Below are positions 63,376 to 64,000 of a stretch of DNA of 64,000 bases, one piece after another. Under the pieces are notes generated by a model. It ran no database searches and was not told the origin of the DNA. It saw only the letters and a list, made by a program, of their open reading frames with translations. Each line of letters starts with the position of its first letter. The stretch's first letter is position 1. The translations under genes were made by a program, and so were the position numbers. Source of the DNA: an uncultured Flavobacteriales bacterium (GTDB taxonomy: Bacteria; Bacteroidota; Bacteroidia; Flavobacteriales; Weeksellaceae); NCBI GenBank assembly GCA_937876095.1, contig CALFIE010000006.1, positions 1 to 64,000 of the forward strand, written 5' to 3'.

Positions 63376-64000
63376 TTAATTTTTAGCAGATTGATGAATG
63401 AATCGTGTAAGTTTTATACCCAAATCTGTCCAGATAATTTTGGCGTTTCCGTTGCGTGATAGGTGTAAATCTGCCAAAGAAATTTCGTGCAAAATAGATT
63501 CTATATTCATACCGTGAATATAGGTAGAAAATGGTTCCCATTTGAAACCGTCTTTCTTGATTGCTTTGTAGACCAATTCTTCTGAACCATAATTTTGTAG
63601 CAGCGCCAATCTGAAAATTTCGGCACAAAAATCTAGAAATTGTTTTTGTTTCTCGCGGTTCCAACCCGCAATATTTCTCCCCCATAAAACAATTTCCTTT
63701 AGAACTTGTGGTTTCTTACGAGCCTGAAATGCATTTCTAACCCAGAAAATAAACAAATCTTCGAACTCGTTGTTGGCATTTTCTGAGTGGAGCAATTTCA
63801 GAGCAGTATTGTAATTTCCTTGCGACTGATGTACAATTTCAGAGATTCTATCATCAGAAATTTCAGAATTTTCTTGTAATTTCTTGGCAATTGCATCATC
63901 TTCAATTCTTGGGATTTCTACTAACTGACAGCGCGACAAAATAGTTGGTAACATGGTATCTGCATTTTCGGCAGTCAAAAGTATGACTGTATTTTTCGGC
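63376..64000 (-). CDS. holB: DNA polymerase III subunit delta' (5' part beyond the window)
   Basis: The C-terminal 208 or so residues of a clamp-loader subunit. The edge reads PKNTVILLTAENADTM, followed by LPTILSRCQLVEIPRI: the SRC motif and preceding sensor-1 strand are hallmarks of HolB/DnaX. The rest is the helical collar domain (ISEIVHQSQGNYNTALKLLH, ending KLTRFIHQSAKN). The N-terminal P-loop part lies outside the window. The frame is open through base 64000. Confidence 0.9.
   Translation of the reverse strand, partial: PKNTVILLTAENADTMLPTILSRCQLVEIPRIEDDAIAKKLQENSEISDDRISEIVHQSQGNYNTALKLLHSENANNEFEDLFIFWVRNAFQARKKPQVLKEIVLWGRNIAGWNREKQKQFLDFCAEIFRLALLQNYGSEELVYKAIKKDGFKWEPFSTYIHGMNIESILHEISLADLHLSRNGNAKIIWTDLGIKLTRFIHQSAKN

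Overview
The window is AT-rich chromosomal DNA from a member of the Bacteroidota, most likely class Flavobacteriia and the Chryseobacterium-like Weeksellaceae. The reasons are: promoters of the Bacteroidota type (TAnnTTTG at -7, TTG/TTTG near -33); signal peptides ending in FAQ or FSQ and lipoprotein-type N-termini with SC; S46 and S9 dipeptidyl peptidases typical of amino-acid-fermenting flavobacteria; a fused alpha/beta 2-oxoacid dehydrogenase E1; a type I glutaminyl cyclase; recF next to a DUF721 gene; and a GldA-like ATPase. The genus is an inference; the sequence contains no rRNA to fix it.

Layout. 1-6.7 kb: a fragment of an unknown gene, a polyprenyl diphosphate synthase, a secreted unknown protein with rlmN, queA, and divergent ligA. 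6.7-13.2 kb: a SulP transporter, a DPP11-type S46 peptidase, then an ECF sigma factor, a small membrane protein and a CpxP/Spy-like protein in one tight operon, followed by a di-heme cytochrome c peroxidase lipoprotein. 13.3-26.2 kb: DUF4197, DUF493, a TIGR01777 epimerase, an ArsC-like protein, a deoxynucleoside kinase, a RelE-type toxin-antitoxin pair, glutaminyl cyclase, an SRPBCC protein with an NAD(P)-binding protein, an LtrA-like membrane protein, an MBL-fold hydrolase, a thiolase, two VOC proteins and DUF1569. 26.2-32.2 kb: one very large alpha-2-macroglobulin-like gene with an embedded SusC-type plug sequence. 32.2-38.8 kb: a UbiA-like protein, recF, a frameshifted small gene, DUF721, a Gcr-like membrane protein, mtgA, a metal-chelate binding lipoprotein and tRNA-Arg. 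39-47 kb: a secreted protein with a hexanucleotide repeat, a GldA-like ATPase, a RES/Xre toxin-antitoxin pair, a large SPFH protein, lpdA, DUF2071 and a GbsR regulator. 47-59 kb: fused E1, an S9 peptidase, small membrane proteins, mnmE, a four-helix-bundle gene boxed by inverted heptanucleotide repeats, aminopeptidase P and pruA. 59-64 kb: a CDGSH/4Fe-4S protein, a carboxypeptidase-regulatory-like protein, a KAS III, corA, a tiny Cys/Lys octapeptide-repeat protein and the 5'-truncated (by the window edge) holB.

Metabolically the set suits a peptide- and amino-acid-using organism: exported DPP11 and an S9 dipeptidyl peptidase, aminopeptidase P, the E1 and E3 parts of a branched-chain 2-oxoacid dehydrogenase, thiolase and PruA all lie on routes from peptides through amino acids to acyl-CoA or glutamate. 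Most of the window is ordinary core genome. No phage, insertion sequence or CRISPR array was seen.

The less ordinary items are: (i) a SusC/TonB-receptor-plug-like stretch in the bait-region position of the macroglobulin; (ii) degenerate tandem heptanucleotide repeats at seven intergenic sites, two of them bracketing the four-helix-bundle gene in opposite orientation; (iii) the sigma factor / membrane protein / CpxP-like / cytochrome peroxidase neighbourhood, which resembles a CnrYXH-type sensing circuit; (iv) a secreted protein made of exact eight-residue Cys-Lys repeats; (v) clear operator-like symmetry over the promoters of the RES/Xre pair and of the GbsR regulator.
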